Origin: Paenibacillus tritici
Lineage (GTDB): Bacteria; Bacillota; Bacilli; Paenibacillales; Paenibacillaceae
DNA length: 64,000 nt
Direction: 5' to 3'
Assembly (NCBI RefSeq): GCF_013204885.1
Contig: NZ_JABMKX010000005.1
Span: 186,001-250,000 of the forward strand
The notes beneath the pieces are model-generated. The model was not told the DNA's origin. It searched no databases and was given only the letters and a program-made list of their open reading frames with translations. Both the position numbers and the translations under genes were made by a program. Positions 42,690 through 51,952 of the stretch are shown here, in pieces. Positions within the stretch are counted from its first letter, which is position 1, and each line of letters opens with the position of its first letter.

Positions 42690-44054
42690 ATGGACCCTGT
42701 GCGTAAAGACGAATTTGATTCCGCAGCTTGCGGGAGCATCGCCCCCAAAGCAAAACCCTGCCCGCGGCCCAAGCCAGGTGAGGCCGCTGGAGGCTGCTCC
42801 TTCGACGGAGCCCAGATTACGCTGCTGCCGATTATGGACGCTGCGCATCTTGTCCATGGACCGATTGCCTGCGCAGGTAATAGCTGGGAGAGCAGGGGAG
42901 CGTTATCAAGCGGACCCTGTCTGTCCCAATATGGCTTTGCTACTGATCTTACGGATTCTGAACTTATTTTTGGCGGCGAGAAGAAACTGAAGGACAGTAT
43001 TGACTATATTGCCGGGCGCTTTGCGCCTCCGGCAATATTTGTATATTCAACTTGTGTGACGGCGCTGATCGGCGAAGATATGGATGCGGTCTGCAAATCG
43101 GCGGCGCAGCGGACTGGAATTCCTGTGATTCCGGTGAACAGTCCCGGCTTCGTCGGCAGCAAGAATCTCGGCAACCGGCTGGCGGGGGATGCCCTGCTGC
43201 AGTACGTTATCGGGACGGGAGAGCCGGAGCCGGGGGCAGTCCCCGGTGTCAATCTTATCGGGGAGTATAATATCGCCGGTGAGATGTGGGATATCGAGAA
43301 GCTGATGAACAGCGCCGGGATTGCTGTAACCTCGCGGATTACGGGGGATGCCCGCTATAAGGAGATTACATGGGCGCACCGGGCGAGAGTGAATATGGTG
43401 GTCTGCAGCCGGGCGCTGCTGGGTCTTGCCAAGGAGATGGAAGCGAGGTACGGCATCCCGTATTTCGAAGGCTCGTTCTATGGCGCTAAGGAAACAACCT
43501 ATTCCCTGCGCCAGATGGCGTATCTGATGAATGACCGCGAGATGGAGCGGCGTGTGGACCGGCTTACAGAGCGGGAGGAAGCCAGGTTAAGTCAGGAGCT
43601 GCGGCCTTACCGCAAACTGCTGAAGGGCAAACGGGCTGTACTCTATACCGGCGGCGTCAAAAGCTGGTCGGTGATCTCGGCGCTGAAGGAGCTTGGCGTC
43701 CAGGTAGTCGGGGTAGGCACGAACAAAAGTACAGAGGAGGATGTGCGGCGGATTGCGGACCGGGTGGGCGACGATACGGAATACATTCCCGAAGGCGGAG
43801 CCGCCCGGATGATCAAGACGGTCAGGGAACGCAAGGCTGACATTATGATTGCCGGCGGACGCAATATGTACGTGGCGATGAAAGAGCAGATTCCCTTCAT
43901 TGATATTAACCAAGAGCGGCATAAAGCGTACGCCGGGTATGAAGGGCTGCTGCGGCTGGCCAAGGAGCTGACCTATTCGCTGGCGAACCCCATCTGGAGG
44001 CTGGCCGCAAGCCCGGCTCCGTGGGATAAGGAGGTGCCTCCTTATGACCGTTAA
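42690..44054 (+). CDS. nifE: Nitrogenase FeMo-cofactor scaffold protein NifE
   Basis: A 454-residue NifD homologue. Cluster-ligand cysteines lie in GGCSFDGAQI, HGPIACAGNSWESRG and VYSTCVTALIGEDMDAVC; the cofactor-site Cys is in NMVVCSRALLG. The His that binds FeMo-co in NifD is not conserved, as expected for a scaffold. With NifN it matures NifB-co into FeMo-co. ATG 42690 is chosen because GGAGAGGAAGAGCCG precedes it; the frame is open from 42651. It overlaps nifN by 11 bp. Confidence 0.96.
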   Translation: MDPVRKDEFDSAACGSIAPKAKPCPRPKPGEAAGGCSFDGAQITLLPIMDAAHLVHGPIACAGNSWESRGALSSGPCLSQYGFATDLTDSELIFGGEKKLKDSIDYIAGRFAPPAIFVYSTCVTALIGEDMDAVCKSAAQRTGIPVIPVNSPGFVGSKNLGNRLAGDALLQYVIGTGEPEPGAVPGVNLIGEYNIAGEMWDIEKLMNSAGIAVTSRITGDARYKEITWAHRARVNMVVCSRALLGLAKEMEARYGIPYFEGSFYGAKETTYSLRQMAYLMNDREMERRVDRLTEREEARLSQELRPYRKLLKGKRAVLYTGGVKSWSVISALKELGVQVVGVGTNKSTEEDVRRIADRVGDDTEYIPEGGAARMIKTVRERKADIMIAGGRNMYVAMKEQIPFIDINQERHKAYAGYEGLLRLAKELTYSLANPIWRLAASPAPWDKEVPPYDR

Positions 44055-45372
44055 CCGGAGACAGAAGCCCGTATCGGTGAACCCGCTGAAGATCGGGCAG
44101 TCGCTGGGAGCTGTGATGGCACTCCAGGGGTGTTACCGGGCAATGCCGCTGATTCACGGGTCCCAGGGCTGCTCTGCTTTTCCGAAGGCGCTCTTGACCC
44201 GGCATTTCCGGGAGCCGATTGCCGTGCAGACCTCTGCGCTGCAGGAGATGGATGTCATCTTCGACGCCAACCGCAATCTGGAGGAGGCGCTGAATCTGGT
44301 GCTGAGTAAGCATCGTCCGGATATCATCGGCATTATTGGAACTGAACTGACCGATGTGGCGGGTGTGGATTATCAGAATATGCTTAAGACGTATAAAAGA
44401 GAGCGGAATATGCGCGGCGGACTCGCCTTCTCTGTTGTGGTACCTGATTTTCGCGGATCACTGGAATCGGGCTTCAGCTCTACGGTAGAAGCTATGATTG
44501 ACGAGATGATCCAGCAGGCCGGACACCGGGGGGCCAGGAGTGTGAAGCCCCGGCAGATCACCTTGCTGCCTGGATCGTTCCTAACCCCGGCGGATGTGAT
44601 GGAGCTGAAGGAGATGATCTCCTCCTTCGGGTTCGAGGTCATTGCACTGCCCGATATCTCGACCTCCTTGTCGGGACATCTGCTCACCGGCTTCTCGCCG
44701 CTGACGCGCGGCGGGGTTCCGCTGGACTCTATGCTCCAGAGCCTGCAGTCCGGGCTGACCCTTGCCGTCGGCGGCAGTATGGAACGTCCGGCCAGACGGC
44801 TGCATAATGCTATAGGCACTCCTTATAAGGTATTTGCCGGGGCAATGGGGCTGGGGGCCGCAGATGAAATGCTGCATTTCCTGCACCAGATCAGCGGCGA
44901 GCCGGTGCCGCTGCGATATTGCTGGCAGAGGGAGAATCTGCTCGACAGTATGCTGGATGCCCATTTTCAATTTGCCGGAATGTCGGTCCTGACCGCACTG
45001 GAACCGGATCATCTATATTCGGTCTCAGGGTGGCTGGAGGAGCTGGGGGTAGAGCAGAAGGCGCTGATTACCTCATACGAAACCCCGCTCGTTGCCGGAA
45101 TGGAACGTGAGGTATGGGTAGGGGATCTGGACGATGCCGAGGTACTCGGCAAGGGAGCCGATCTATGGATCAGTAATTCCCACGGGATCGCAGGTGCAGA
45201 GCGGATCGGCGCAGCCTTCATGTCTGCCGGGTTCCCGGTCTGGAATGAGTTTGGGGTTTATATGTCCGTATCTGTCGGGTACCGGGGGGCTATGGAATGG
45301 AGTAACAAGGCAGGAAATCTGCTCATGCGAAGGGAGGAAGAGCACCGTGAAAGTAGCGTTCGCCACAGATGA
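44044..45372 (+). CDS. nifN: Nitrogenase FeMo-cofactor scaffold protein NifN
   Basis: A 442-residue NifK homologue. NPLKIGQSLGAVMALQG carries Gly where NifK has its first P-cluster Cys, a change usual for NifN. HGSQGCSAFPKALLTRHFREPI keeps the second. IGTELTDVAGVD and the C-terminal half follow the family. It forms the NifEN scaffold with NifE. GATAAGGAGGTGCC precedes the ATG. The end overlaps nifX by 26 bp. Confidence 0.96.
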   Translation: MTVNRRQKPVSVNPLKIGQSLGAVMALQGCYRAMPLIHGSQGCSAFPKALLTRHFREPIAVQTSALQEMDVIFDANRNLEEALNLVLSKHRPDIIGIIGTELTDVAGVDYQNMLKTYKRERNMRGGLAFSVVVPDFRGSLESGFSSTVEAMIDEMIQQAGHRGARSVKPRQITLLPGSFLTPADVMELKEMISSFGFEVIALPDISTSLSGHLLTGFSPLTRGGVPLDSMLQSLQSGLTLAVGGSMERPARRLHNAIGTPYKVFAGAMGLGAADEMLHFLHQISGEPVPLRYCWQRENLLDSMLDAHFQFAGMSVLTALEPDHLYSVSGWLEELGVEQKALITSYETPLVAGMEREVWVGDLDDAEVLGKGADLWISNSHGIAGAERIGAAFMSAGFPVWNEFGVYMSVSVGYRGAMEWSNKAGNLLMRREEEHRESSVRHR

Positions 45373-45757
45373 TGGAAGCCGTGTGAATACCCATTTCGGA
45401 CAAAGTCCGATGTTCGCTGTCTATGATGTAACGAAGTCCGGTGCTTCACTGGTTGAGCTGCGTAAGCTGCCAGCGGTGCTGAACCAGGATGAAGCGGGCA
45501 GAATCGACAGCCGCCTGGATAGCATTACCGACTGTACCTTGATCTTCATTATGCAGATTGGCGCATCGGCGGCTGCGCGGGTGACGCGCCGCAAGATTAT
45601 GCCAGTGAAGGTGCCTTTGGGGAGTCCCATAGAGGAACAGCTGAAACGGCTGGTGGAGATGCTTCAGGGCAAGCCGCCCATATGGCTGGCCAAGGTGCTG
45701 CGGGCGGAGGAGAATAACGGGAGCGAAGGGGGAGAAGCGGATGGAACCCGTGGTTAA
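45347..45757 (+). CDS. nifX: FeMo-cofactor carrier protein NifX
   Basis: A 136-residue protein of the NifX/NifY/NafY-C domain family: KVAFATDDGSRVNTHFGQSPMFAVYDV at the N-terminus, then a central cysteine in SITDCTLIFIMQIGASAAARVTRRKIMPVKV. It resembles the C-terminal domain of the NifB upstream. It binds NifB-co or the VK-cluster in transit to NifEN. The open frame runs back to 45134, but the GTG at 45347 has GGGAGGAAGAG upstream and gives the family length. It overlaps the next gene by 17 bp. Confidence 0.93.
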   Translation: MKVAFATDDGSRVNTHFGQSPMFAVYDVTKSGASLVELRKLPAVLNQDEAGRIDSRLDSITDCTLIFIMQIGASAAARVTRRKIMPVKVPLGSPIEEQLKRLVEMLQGKPPIWLAKVLRAEENNGSEGGEADGTRG

Positions 45758-46307
45758 TGATAATGGAGTTATGAAGAATACGGGGATTACGGGAGCTTCT
45801 GCAGCAAGGCTGCGCAGCCGCAAAGTACATAGGGAACTGAATCCGGAGACTGCGGATGCCCTGGTCCGGCGGCTGTGCCATCTGCTGGATGCCGGAGATT
45901 ACTTCGGACGGAGCAGCAGCTTACCGCCGCTGGAGAAGATCGGGAAGCTGTTCCTGGCTACTGATGAGGATCAGAATCAATCGGAATTCAATTGTGCCGT
46001 GTCGCCGAAGGTGCGCCGGCAGGTACCACTGCTGTTCCAGGCTATGGCCGGAGTGATGGAAGAAAGAACGGGCCTCATGATCCAGAGTACCGCTGAGATT
46101 AACGGTGAAGGGTTCGGCCGGGGGCTGCTGTACAGCGGCCGGATCATTCTGTTGCTCCGAAGCCTGCGGGCCGGATTCCCCTTCCCGTTCATTTCGGGGG
46201 AGAAGATGATCCGGTACGGGGTGGAAGGCATTGAAGAGGGACTGGATGTTCTGAAGAAGTATGAAGAGATCACTTCACAGCACGGGCTGCTTAGCCTGGA
46301 GGGCTAG
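45741..46307 (+). CDS. NifX-associated protein (DUF269 family)
   Basis: A 188-residue protein. Residues 45-185 match the DUF269 family that accompanies nifX in many diazotrophs: SPKVRRQVPLLFQAMAGVMEERTGLMIQST, EGFGRGLLYSGRIILLLRSLRAGFPFPF and EKMIRYGVEGIEEGLDVLKKYEEI line up with the usual EGFGR and EKL segments. About 40 N-terminal residues are extra. Its biochemical role is unknown. GGGGGAGAAGCGG precedes the ATG. It sits between nifX and hesA, a place where only some Paenibacillus nif clusters have a gene. Confidence 0.82.
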   Translation: MEPVVNDNGVMKNTGITGASAARLRSRKVHRELNPETADALVRRLCHLLDAGDYFGRSSSLPPLEKIGKLFLATDEDQNQSEFNCAVSPKVRRQVPLLFQAMAGVMEERTGLMIQSTAEINGEGFGRGLLYSGRIILLLRSLRAGFPFPFISGEKMIRYGVEGIEEGLDVLKKYEEITSQHGLLSLEG

Positions 46308-46360
46308 AGTACAGGGGCGGAAGAAAGGAATAATATAACTGGTCACAGGGGGATTCAGGG

Positions 46361-47116
46361 ATGGAGCAGCTTGCCGGAGGTTTGGAGCTGGAACGCTATA
46401 CCCGGCAGCTGAAGCTGCTCGGGGAGGACGGACAGCAGGCACTGAAGGAAGCGACGGTGCTGGTGGCCGGGATCGGCGGACTTGGCGGGACGGCTGCGCT
46501 TTATTTGGCGGCGGCAGGTGTCGGCAGGCTTATTTTGGCACATGAAGGAGTTGTTCTTGCACCGGATCTTAACCGCCAGATTCTGATGGACAGCGAGCAT
46601 CTCGGCCAGGAGAGGATAAGTAGGGCTATGGCCCGGCTGAAGGCGCTGAATCCGCATGTGGAGATTGAAGGCTATAATTCCACAATTGAATATCACGCGG
46701 CCAGACCCTGGGTAGAGGCAGCCGATCTTGTAATTGATGCGCGGTACGATTTCCCTGAGCGGTATGCGCTGAATCGGCTGTGTGTCGATACGGGCACACC
46801 TATGGTGGAGGCGGCCATGTATGGGTTTGAAATATCGCTTACTACTGTGATTCCTGGACAGACGCCTTGTCTCGAATGCCTGTACCCGGCGGATGTGCAG
46901 ACGCAGTGGGAGCCGTTCGGATTTCCTGTCCTGGGTGCTGCTTCCGGGATTGCAGGTTGTCTGGCAGCGCTGGAGGCCGTAAAATGGATTACAGGGGTAG
47001 GGACAACTTATGCGGGCGTAATGCATCGCTTCAGCTCACTCGACTTCGCCTGTTACAGCGTCCATATTACCCGTAATCCGAATTGCGCTTGCTGCGGAGA
47101 AGGAGGTAAACCGTGA
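46361..47116 (+). CDS. hesA: HesA/MoeB/ThiF family protein
   Basis: A 251-residue E1-like adenylyltransferase domain protein: RYTRQLKLLGEDGQQALKEATVLVAGIGGLGGTAALYLAAAGVGRLILA holds the nucleotide-binding GxGGxG, and DLNRQIL the Arg finger. Two Cys pairs that could bind zinc occur in PCLECLYP and NCACCGEGG. HesA is a regular part of Paenibacillus nif operons and is thought to help molybdenum or sulfur supply for the cofactor. The stop overlaps the nifV start by four bases. Confidence 0.92.
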   Translation: MEQLAGGLELERYTRQLKLLGEDGQQALKEATVLVAGIGGLGGTAALYLAAAGVGRLILAHEGVVLAPDLNRQILMDSEHLGQERISRAMARLKALNPHVEIEGYNSTIEYHAARPWVEAADLVIDARYDFPERYALNRLCVDTGTPMVEAAMYGFEISLTTVIPGQTPCLECLYPADVQTQWEPFGFPVLGAASGIAGCLAALEAVKWITGVGTTYAGVMHRFSSLDFACYSVHITRNPNCACCGEGGKP

Positions 47117-48255
47117 AAAGTCTCAAGCTATGTGACACGACACTGAGGGATGGTGAACAGGCGGCTGGAGTTTCATTCACGAGGGCGGAAAAGCTGGAAA
47201 TCGCAAAGTTGCTGTCGGAGTGCGGAGTTGAGCAGGCGGAGGTAGGAATCCCTGCCATGGGCAAGCGGGAGCAGGAGGATATTGCCGCTGTCGCTGAACT
47301 GGGATTACCCATGAAGCTGATGACCTGGAACCGCTCGGTCCCGGGGGATATTGACAAGGCAAAGGCTACCGGAGTGAACTGGAGTCATATCTCCATTCCG
47401 GTATCGGAGATTCAATTGCAGGGGAAGCTGGGGCTCACACCCCGGGAAGGTCTGAACAAGCTCCTGCGTACTGTAGAATACGGGCTGAAGCAAGACCTGA
47501 CGGTGTCGGTAGGCCTGGAGGATTCCTCCAGGGCAGAGATGGATTTCCTCATTGAACTGGTCAATACGTTGTATAAGGAAGGTATCCGCAGGTTCCGTTA
47601 TGCCGATACCGTCTCGGCCCATCATCCAGGGCAGATCGCAGACAGGGTACACCTGCTGCTGGGTGCAGTGCCTGGTGATGTGGAGCTGGAGGTGCACTGC
47701 CACAATGATTTTGGGCTGGCCTGTGCCAACACGCTCAGCGGCATCGCTGCCGGAGCGGTGTGGGCCAGCACGACTGTGGCCGGGATCGGCGAACGGACCG
47801 GCAATGCGGCCATGGAGGAGGTAGCCATGGCCTGGCGCTATTTGTACGGCGGGGAATGCACAGTGAGGCTGGAGCTGCTCCAAGGCCTGGCTGACAAGGT
47901 GATCGCTGCCTCCGGCCGCCATGTCGGCGATGCGAAGCCGATAGTGGGGGAGCTGGCCTTCACCCACGAATCCGGGATTCATGTGGACGGGCTGATGAAG
48001 GAGAAGTCCACATACCAGTCCTTCGATCCGGCGGAGGTGGGCCGGGCGCACCGCTTCGTGCTCGGCAAGCATTCCGGCAGCGGCGGTGTGACGCATGTGC
48101 TGGAGCGGCAGGGACTTGAGGTTGATGCCGAGACGGCTGGCCGCCTGCTGGAGAAGGTCCGCGATTACGCGGATGCCCGCAAAGGCACGGTACCGGAATA
48201 TATGCTGGTGCAATGGCTGATGGAAGAGCAGCAGCGCGCACAGAATGCGGTATAG
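47113..48255 (+). CDS. nifV: Homocitrate synthase NifV
   Basis: A 380-residue member of the isopropylmalate/homocitrate synthase family: LCDTTLRDGEQAAGVSF at the N-terminus, HCHNDFGLACANTLSGI with the metal-binding HxH, and the C-terminal GELAFTHESGIHVDGLMK. It condenses acetyl-CoA and 2-oxoglutarate to homocitrate, the organic ligand of FeMo-co. The start is GTG with AGGAGGTAAACC upstream. It is the last gene of the nif operon and a terminator follows. Confidence 0.96.
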   Translation: MKSLKLCDTTLRDGEQAAGVSFTRAEKLEIAKLLSECGVEQAEVGIPAMGKREQEDIAAVAELGLPMKLMTWNRSVPGDIDKAKATGVNWSHISIPVSEIQLQGKLGLTPREGLNKLLRTVEYGLKQDLTVSVGLEDSSRAEMDFLIELVNTLYKEGIRRFRYADTVSAHHPGQIADRVHLLLGAVPGDVELEVHCHNDFGLACANTLSGIAAGAVWASTTVAGIGERTGNAAMEEVAMAWRYLYGGECTVRLELLQGLADKVIAASGRHVGDAKPIVGELAFTHESGIHVDGLMKEKSTYQSFDPAEVGRAHRFVLGKHSGSGGVTHVLERQGLEVDAETAGRLLEKVRDYADARKGTVPEYMLVQWLMEEQQRAQNAV

Positions 48256-48584
48256 AAGGATGGATTCCGCTTGGGCAGTTAGCCTGTTGTAGGCTGACGG
48301 TAATTTTATAGGCTGATCTTTAAGCTGCGGCGGTTCTCCATGTGGAGTACTGGCGCGGCTTTTTTTGAGCGATACTGGATTGCCCGGCAATAGTATATGT
48401 TTTATGTGGACGGGGGGTGAGAGGGCAAAAGTTTGACTTTGGGGCGCTCAGGGTGAATTCAGCTTGTCCCTCCTGCACAAATACCCGCTTTTAATAAAAA
48501 TAAATTCCTGCCTACAGGGTGAATGTCCATGCCCTTTATGGGTTAACGGAGTAGGATACATAAAGTCTGTAGGAGGTGTTGAGC
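48256..48584 (+). other. Spacer after the nif operon with terminator and promoter of the collagen-like gene
   Basis: 329 bp without a gene. The first 110 bp hold the nif terminator. The remainder has an inverted repeat (ATGCCCTTTATGGGT, about 48529-48543) and GGATACATAAAG at about 48553, which resembles the -10 of a mother-cell sporulation promoter. I cannot define a -35 element. Confidence 0.4.
48321..48367 (+). terminator. Terminator of the nif operon
   Basis: AGCTGCG pairs with CGCGGCT, with an inner CTCCATGTGGAG hairpin, followed by seven T ending near 48366. Confidence 0.8.
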
Positions 48585-49829
48585 ATGGGTCTTACCAAAC
48601 ATAAGAGAAAGAAGCGGATCTGTAAAGATGAGATCGCAGAATGCCCGCTGCCAAAAGCGAAGCGTCCTGTGAGAAAACGGAAGGACAACCAATGCGGCTG
48701 CAAGAAAATTATCGTCAAGCAGCAAATTGTCCGCGTCAATATTCCATTAGGTGCGCTGGGGGCAGCGGGCGCGGCCGGAGCCTTAAGCGCGGCAGGCGCT
48801 GTTGAAGCACTGGGAGCGGCGGGAGCCGCAGGTGCAGCAGGTGCGCTCGGCGCAGCGGGAGCAGCCGGAGCGCTGGGCGAACAGGGAACCGCAGGGGCAC
48901 TGGGGGCCATCGGCGCGGCCGGAGCACTTGGCGCCGCAGGTGCAGCTGGTGCAGCAGGTGCCCGTGGAGCAGCGGGAGCAGCCGGGTTGCTCGGTGCGGC
49001 CGGAGCCGTCGGGGGGCTGGGCGCCGCCGGTACCCAAGGTGCGCTGGGAGCAGCGGGCGCGGCGGGAGCATTAGGCGCAGCCGGAGCGCTCGGCGGGATC
49101 GGTCCGGCGGGCCCGGCAGGCCCAGCGGGAGCGGCAGGAGCCATCGGCCCGGCAGGCCCAGCGGGAGCGGCAGGAGCCATTGGCCCGGCAGGCCCAGCGG
49201 GCGCGGCGGGAGCCATCGGCCCGGCGGGGCCAGCAGGAGCGGCAGGAGCCATCGGCCCGGCGGGGCCAGCGGGAGCGGCGGGAGCCATCGGCCCGGCGGG
49301 GCCAGCGGGAGCGGCAGGAGCCATTGGCCCGGCGGGGCCAGCGGGAGCAACGGGTGCAACAGGGGTTGCCGGTCCAGCCGGGGCAACGGGAGCGACGGGT
49401 GCCACAGGGGCGGCTGGTGGAATCGCCCAGTTCGGTTACGTATATAACCTCGGTGCGCAGGTAGTGCCGATTGAGGCAGATGTGTCTTTTGATACAAATG
49501 GGCTGCTTACTCCCGGAATTACACATGCCCCTGGTACAACTACAATTTCGGTGACCAATGCCGGGATCTATGAGGTTAATTTCTCGGTCTCGGGTGTGGA
49601 GCCCAACCAGTTTGCCTTATTCGTGAACGGGGCACAGGTTCCGGGAACGGTCTATGGGTCGGGTGCAGGCACCCAGCAGAATACCGGCCAGGCGATCATC
49701 GCATTATCGTCAGGCGATGTGCTGACGCTTCGGAATCACAGCTCGGCTGCCGCAGTCACCCTGCAGACGCTGGCCGGAGGAACACAAGCCAACGTCAATG
49801 CTTCGATTGTCATTAAGCAGCTGGCTTAG
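48585..49829 (+). CDS. Collagen-like exosporium/spore surface protein (BclA-like)
   Basis: A 414-residue protein. The first 48 residues are basic and Cys-containing (KHKRKKRICKDEIAECPL, QCGCKK), a likely spore attachment region. Residues 50 to about 280 are Gly-X-Y triplets: first G-A-L/G-A-A types, then seven nearly identical 12-residue units GPAGPAGAAGAI encoded by 36-bp repeats (about 49102-49350). The last 135 residues form a BclA/C1q-like trimer domain (ISVTNAGIYEVNFSVSG, ALFVNGAQVPGTVYGSG). AGGAGGTG lies eight bases before the ATG. Thr residues, the usual O-glycan sites, are confined to the end of the stalk. Confidence 0.88.
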   Translation: MGLTKHKRKKRICKDEIAECPLPKAKRPVRKRKDNQCGCKKIIVKQQIVRVNIPLGALGAAGAAGALSAAGAVEALGAAGAAGAAGALGAAGAAGALGEQGTAGALGAIGAAGALGAAGAAGAAGARGAAGAAGLLGAAGAVGGLGAAGTQGALGAAGAAGALGAAGALGGIGPAGPAGPAGAAGAIGPAGPAGAAGAIGPAGPAGAAGAIGPAGPAGAAGAIGPAGPAGAAGAIGPAGPAGAAGAIGPAGPAGATGATGVAGPAGATGATGATGAAGGIAQFGYVYNLGAQVVPIEADVSFDTNGLLTPGITHAPGTTTISVTNAGIYEVNFSVSGVEPNQFALFVNGAQVPGTVYGSGAGTQQNTGQAIIALSSGDVLTLRNHSSAAAVTLQTLAGGTQANVNASIVIKQLA

Positions 49830-49880
49830 GGACTCTTTTGACCAGAATAATTCCACTGATTGGGCCGGATACGTCCCGGC

Positions 49881-49920
49881 AGAAGACGGGTACCCGATCA
49901 GGGTGTCCGTCTTTTCTTTT
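49881..49920 (+). terminator. Terminator after the collagen-like gene
   Basis: AAGACGG and CCGTCTT arms with an inner GTACCCGATCAGGGTG part, followed by TTCTTTT. Confidence 0.8.
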
Positions 49921-50038
49921 GCGCGGCAAAGGTCGGTCAGGCTTGTGAATACGCAGGTTGGTTGAAGGCGGTGGTTCTGGTTAAAATATATTAATGTGTC
50001 TTATGCAACAGGAATCGAGAGAAGCGGAGGTATCTGAA

Positions 50039-51742
50039 GTGAACCCTAAATGGTGGAAAGAGAGTGTTGTCTACCAGATCTATCCGATCAGCTTCATGGA
50101 CGCTAACGGTGATGGAATTGGAGATTTGCGCGGAATATTATCGAAGCTTGATTACTTGCAGGACCTCGGGGTGGATGTGATATGGGTCTGCCCGATTTAT
50201 AAATCCCCGAACCATGACAATGGCTATGATATCAGCGATTATTGCGACATTATGAAGGAATTCGGCACGATGGATGATTTCGACCTGCTGCTGCGCGAGA
50301 TGCATTCCCGCGGGATGAAGCTGATGATGGACCTGGTGCTGAATCATACCTCGCATGAGCACCCTTGGTTCGTGGAGTCCAGAAGCTCGAAGGACAATCC
50401 CAAGCGTGACTATTATATATGGCGACAAGGTAAAAAAGGTGGTCCGCCCAACAACTGGGAATCCTACTTCAGCGGTTCGGTCTGGGAGCTTGATCCCCGT
50501 ACGGATGAATATTACCTGCATCTGTATTCCCGGTTCCAGCCCGATCTCAACTGGGAGAATCCTGCTGTAATCGACAAGCTGCATGAGATGGTGGAGTGGT
50601 GGCTGAAGAAGGGAGTGGACGGCTTCCGTTTTGATGCGATTGCCCATATCGTGAAGGCGGAGGGCTACCCGGATGCGCTGAATCCCGGCGGAACGCCAAC
50701 CGTCCGCGCCTATGACATGTTCTCGAACCTGGAGCATGTGCATACCCTGCTGCAGAACCTGCATGATAAGGTGCTCTATTACTACGATATTATGACGGTG
50801 GGGGAGACCTCGGGGCTCGGGCCGGAGCAGGCGCTGGATTATGTCGGTGACGGACGCCGCGAGCTCAATATGACCTTTCAGTTCGAGCATATGAATCTGG
50901 ATGCAGCCTCGCCGGGCAGCGGGAAATGGGATGTGGTGCCCTGGAAGCTGACGGATCTCAAGAGGATCATCAGCGATTGGCAGACCGTGCTGCATAACCG
51001 GGGCTGGAACGCCAACTATCTGTGCAACCATGACCAGCCGCGCTCGGTGTCGCGGTTCGGCAATGACCTGTTCTACCGCATTCCGTCGGCCAAAATGCTC
51101 GCCACCTTCATTCACATGCTCGAAGGCACGCCTTATATTTATCAGGGTGAGGAGCTGGGAATGACCAATGTAGCCTTCGAGTCGATTGATGATTACCGGG
51201 ATGTGGAGACACTGAATTATTACGAGGAAAAGCGAAAGAACGGCATTCCGGAAGCCGACATCATGGCTGCAATCCACATCAAAAGCCGCGACAACGCACG
51301 TACGCCTATGCAATGGGATGACAGTGATGAGGCCGGATTCACGACAGGGGTCCCTTGGATCAGAGTGAACTCGAACTCCCGGGAGATCAATGCGGCGAGC
51401 AGTGTTAAGGACCCTGACTCCATCTTCCATTATTATAAGAAACTGATCCAGCTGCGTAAAAAACATCAGGTCATCGTCTACGGTGAATACGGATTGCTGC
51501 TGGAGGAGCATCCCGAGATTTATGCCTACACCCGGACGCTGGAGGATCAGCGGCTGCTGGTGATCCTCAATTTCTACGAGAATGAGCCTGTATTTGAGCT
51601 GCCGGAGGAATTCCAGCCCGCCGGGAAGCTGGAGCTGCTGATCTCTAATTATCCGCCCGTCAAAGAGGAGGATCTGCGCCAGCTGAAGCTTCGTCCTTAT
51701 GAAGCGCGCGTCTACCTCCAGCACATAAGCACTAGTTCATAA
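50039..51742 (+). CDS. GH13 alpha-glucosidase (oligo-1,6-glucosidase / trehalose-6-phosphate hydrolase group)
   Basis: A 567-residue cytoplasmic GH13 enzyme. The four conserved regions are visible: MDLVLNHTS, DGFRFDAIAHI with the nucleophile Asp, MTVGETSG with the acid Glu, and CNHDQPR with the transition-state Asp. The N-terminus WWKESVVYQIYPISFMDANGDGIGDLRGI is that of the oligo-1,6-glucosidase subfamily. The GTG at 50039 with GGAGG eight bases upstream is preferred over upstream ATGs at 50003 or 49994-50005. It would hydrolyse isomaltose-like oligosaccharides. No transporter or regulator adjoins. Confidence 0.88.
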   Translation: MNPKWWKESVVYQIYPISFMDANGDGIGDLRGILSKLDYLQDLGVDVIWVCPIYKSPNHDNGYDISDYCDIMKEFGTMDDFDLLLREMHSRGMKLMMDLVLNHTSHEHPWFVESRSSKDNPKRDYYIWRQGKKGGPPNNWESYFSGSVWELDPRTDEYYLHLYSRFQPDLNWENPAVIDKLHEMVEWWLKKGVDGFRFDAIAHIVKAEGYPDALNPGGTPTVRAYDMFSNLEHVHTLLQNLHDKVLYYYDIMTVGETSGLGPEQALDYVGDGRRELNMTFQFEHMNLDAASPGSGKWDVVPWKLTDLKRIISDWQTVLHNRGWNANYLCNHDQPRSVSRFGNDLFYRIPSAKMLATFIHMLEGTPYIYQGEELGMTNVAFESIDDYRDVETLNYYEEKRKNGIPEADIMAAIHIKSRDNARTPMQWDDSDEAGFTTGVPWIRVNSNSREINAASSVKDPDSIFHYYKKLIQLRKKHQVIVYGEYGLLLEEHPEIYAYTRTLEDQRLLVILNFYENEPVFELPEEFQPAGKLELLISNYPPVKEEDLRQLKLRPYEARVYLQHISTSS

Positions 51743-51783
51743 GGGGGGAATGCGGCCCCCGGCCCTATTACGATGAGCAGTCC

Positions 51784-51815
51784 AGCAGTCCCGGTGTAGT
51801 CTCCCGGGACTGCTG
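51784..51815 (+). terminator. Terminator after the glucosidase gene
   Basis: AGCAGTCCCGG (51784-51794) pairs perfectly with CCGGGACTGCT (51804-51814). A short T-rich tail follows. Confidence 0.75.
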
Positions 51816-51952
51816 TTTGTGTTAGCTAAAATGTTGCATGTCTGTGACTCGGCTATGTTTCTATAGGGAAAGACGGTACAATAAGCGTTATTAGAACCAA
51901 AAAGACACGAGGAACGTACTGTGAAATAAGCTGTGGAGGGAGTTATAGAGAG

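Noticed and set aside
48536..49405. Minus-strand gene of 289 residues rich in Pro and Ala
   Set aside because: It is the reverse complement of the Gly-X-Y collagen repeats, which are open in several frames because of GC-rich codons.
50138..51724. Minus-strand open frame of 528 codons inside the glucosidase gene
   Set aside because: The plus strand encodes all four GH13 motifs over this span. The antisense frame shows no domain.
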